From positions 1-6,735 of the forward strand of contig DOSU01000099.1 in assembly GCA_003513895.1 (NCBI GenBank): a stretch of DNA of 6,735 nt. The letters run 5' to 3'. Within the stretch, counting starts at the first letter, position 1. Every line of letters starts with the position of its first letter. The notes under the pieces were generated by a model, which searched no databases, was not told the DNA's origin, and was given only the letters and a program-made list of their open reading frames with translations. This DNA is from Rikenellaceae bacterium (GTDB lineage: Bacteria; Bacteroidota; Bacteroidia; Bacteroidales; UBA932). The translations under genes and the position numbers were made by a program. Of the stretch, positions 5,448 to 6,735 are shown in pieces.

Positions 5448-6735
5448 GTTCAGCGCCAGCCCGGCTTTTATCCATCGGCCCGGCTGAGGAAGATTACCTA
5501 TGTACAGGTAATTTGTGTTGAAAAGGTTGGTTGCCTCAACAGAAATCTTATATTTTTTGGCACTCCACAATAACCGGACATCCACAAGAACAAAGGGTTT
5601 GTATGAGGTTTCGATATTCCCCGGCCCCAGATAGGTACCGTCGCGTTTCTGAAAGCTTACATCCCATCGTGCACTCAGTTTCGAAATGATTTTATGGTCC
5701 ACAAAAGCAGATGCCTTGTGGCGCAGGAAATCGGTTGCATAGAGAGAATGAAGGTTTTCGCTTTCCTTCGACACGGTGAGGTATGCATATGAAATACCTG
5801 CGCTGTTGAGAAAGGACCCATTTCCACGAAAGGAATTTCTTTTTGAATCAGGCCGGGCTTTGTCAAAACTGCCATATGGGGAGAAATATGAAATATTAAC
5901 CTCCCCGCCTGCCGATGCAATGTTTGTGATATTGCTTGCCTGCCACTGGTCGGAGCCGCTTGCTCTAGTCCAGTCGATTATTCGATATCCATATCTGTAA
6001 AATCCCGAAAGAGATGCTCTGATACTCACTTTTGTTAACCTTAAACCCATTTGGGCAGCAACTGCCTCTTCGGGTTTCAGTTCTGTATTTCCGGTTTGGG
6101 TAGGACTTTTGTAGTAAAGGTCTGTAAATGTCGGATTTCTGAATGAGTTGTTTGCCCACCCATTTGCTTCAAGGTAGGGCGTTATTTTATAAGCTGTAGA
6201 AATTCCTGCATATAACCTTGTCCCGTAACTGTTGCTCAGATGCGCTCCTCCCGTGACCCTCCATCTTTCAAACTGGACAATGTGCTTGATGTAAACCCCG
6301 GGAGTATGCCTGCTTTTTTCTTTGGTAAAGAACTTCCCGTCTTCAAACGGAACCGGCCGTAAATCAGATTCATTTTCACCTGAAGTTCCCGTTACCGAAA
6401 TTGCATTTCCCAGCACTGTGCTAAAAATATGTTCAAACCTGTATTCTGCACCTGCAATAGAAGTGCCTGCGCGTCTCCAGCGGTATGCTGCCTGCACATT
6501 AATACCGGCAATGTCGTTCTGATGATAGTTATGTCCGGAATACCAGGAGGGAGCTTCGTAACGGAACAGTTCAAACCTGTCGAAAAACCTTCTTTGATAT
6601 GCCGAAGCTTTAATTTGCCACCGGCCGGACTGATATTGATATTGCAGAGAAGAGAGGAAAAGACGGGTCTCTTCGAACTGCTCGGGATATGCGATTGTGT
6701 AGAAGCTGTTCGCGCCAAAAGCCTTATGCTGGTAG
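5442..6735 (-). CDS. TonB-dependent receptor, BtuB-like, C-terminal part
   Basis: On the - strand the frame is open from the window edge (first full codon 6734-6732) to the TAA at 5444-5442, giving 430 visible residues; the in-frame GTG at 6497 is not a start. This is the C-terminal beta-barrel of an outer-membrane TonB-dependent receptor; the signal peptide, TonB box, plug and first strands lie beyond the window. Recognisable landmarks are KAFGANSFYT near the visible start, SFRNPTFTDLYYKSPTQTGN followed by TELKPEEA (about 197-224), and the C-terminal NLFNTNY (403-409) and PQPGRW (416-421). These match the BtuB/colicin-receptor-like subgroup common in Bacteroidota, whose ligands include cobalamin and metal chelates; the specific ligand cannot be read here. 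The last residue is Leu rather than the aromatic usual for the barrel insertion signal. It converges on the PqqD-like gene with overlapping stops and has its promoter outside the window, so it is probably an independent transcription unit. Confidence 0.88.
   Translation of the reverse strand, partial: YQHKAFGANSFYTIAYPEQFEETRLFLSSLQYQYQSGRWQIKASAYQRRFFDRFELFRYEAPSWYSGHNYHQNDIAGINVQAAYRWRRAGTSIAGAEYRFEHIFSTVLGNAISVTGTSGENESDLRPVPFEDGKFFTKEKSRHTPGVYIKHIVQFERWRVTGGAHLSNSYGTRLYAGISTAYKITPYLEANGWANNSFRNPTFTDLYYKSPTQTGNTELKPEEAVAAQMGLRLTKVSIRASLSGFYRYGYRIIDWTRASGSDQWQASNITNIASAGGEVNISYFSPYGSFDKARPDSKRNSFRGNGSFLNSAGISYAYLTVSKESENLHSLYATDFLRHKASAFVDHKIISKLSARWDVSFQKRDGTYLGPGNIETSYKPFVLVDVRLLWSAKKYKISVEATNLFNTNYLYIGNLPQPGRWIKAGLALNL
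5457..5486. other. Imperfect hairpin just after the convergent stops
   Basis: CAGCCCGGC (5457-5465) can pair with GCCCGGCTG (5478-5486), with one C-C mismatch, around a 12-nt loop. It lies 10 bases past the PqqD stop, within the receptor's last codons (around PQPGRWIKAGL). No T-tract follows on either strand, so it is at best a weak or factor-assisted 3'-end signal and may be chance repetition of codons. Confidence 0.2.

Noticed and set aside
6392..6718. A 108-residue open frame on the - strand.
   Set aside because: It overlaps, in another frame, the receptor coding sequence, which continues open to the window edge with clear family motifs.

Overview
The window looks like chromosomal DNA from a member of the Bacteroidota, probably Bacteroidales-like. 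Four things point there: a fimbrillin-like plus Fib_succ_major (FISUMP) surface protein, a BtuB-like TonB-dependent receptor, moderate to low GC, and no Shine-Dalgarno sequences before any of the starts. There are no rRNA, tRNA, CRISPR or insertion-sequence signals. Coding is almost gapless, and no stretch over 300 bases lacks a gene.

Layout. Bases 1-1035 (+) hold the 3' part of a secreted or surface protein with an N-terminal fimbrillin-like region and a C-terminal FISUMP domain. Four bases later begins a tight run of five + strand genes (1040-5447): a PF14907-type nucleotidyltransferase, an ABC exporter (TM domain fused to ATPase), an HprK-like P-loop kinase, a small signal-peptidase-like S24/S26 protein, and a PqqD-like peptide-binding protein. 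Spacings between successive genes are 1 bp, 0 bp, a 4 bp overlap and a 17 bp overlap, so they are very probably one translationally coupled operon. On the - strand, 6735-5442 is the C-terminal ~430 residues of a TonB-dependent receptor. Its stop codon abuts the PqqD stop inside the 6-bp palindrome TTATAA.

How the genes may work together (inference). PqqD-like domains are RiPP recognition elements that hold leader peptides. HprK-like kinases and PF14907-type nucleotidyltransferases are known accessory genes of some lasso-peptide clusters. The exporter lacks a leader-cleaving C39 domain, and a soluble Ser/His S26-like protein could supply that cleavage. Together this resembles a peptide-modification, cleavage and export cassette, but no precursor peptide, lasso cyclase, B2 transglutaminase-like protease or radical SAM enzyme is present here. 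The product and substrate are therefore unknown.

The most striking non-coding signal is a perfect 14-bp inverted repeat followed by five T's at 1081-1122. It looks like an intrinsic terminator but lies inside codons 14-28 of the nucleotidyltransferase gene, 45 bp after the FISUMP stop. It could end the upstream transcript and act as a translation-sensitive attenuator for the cassette.
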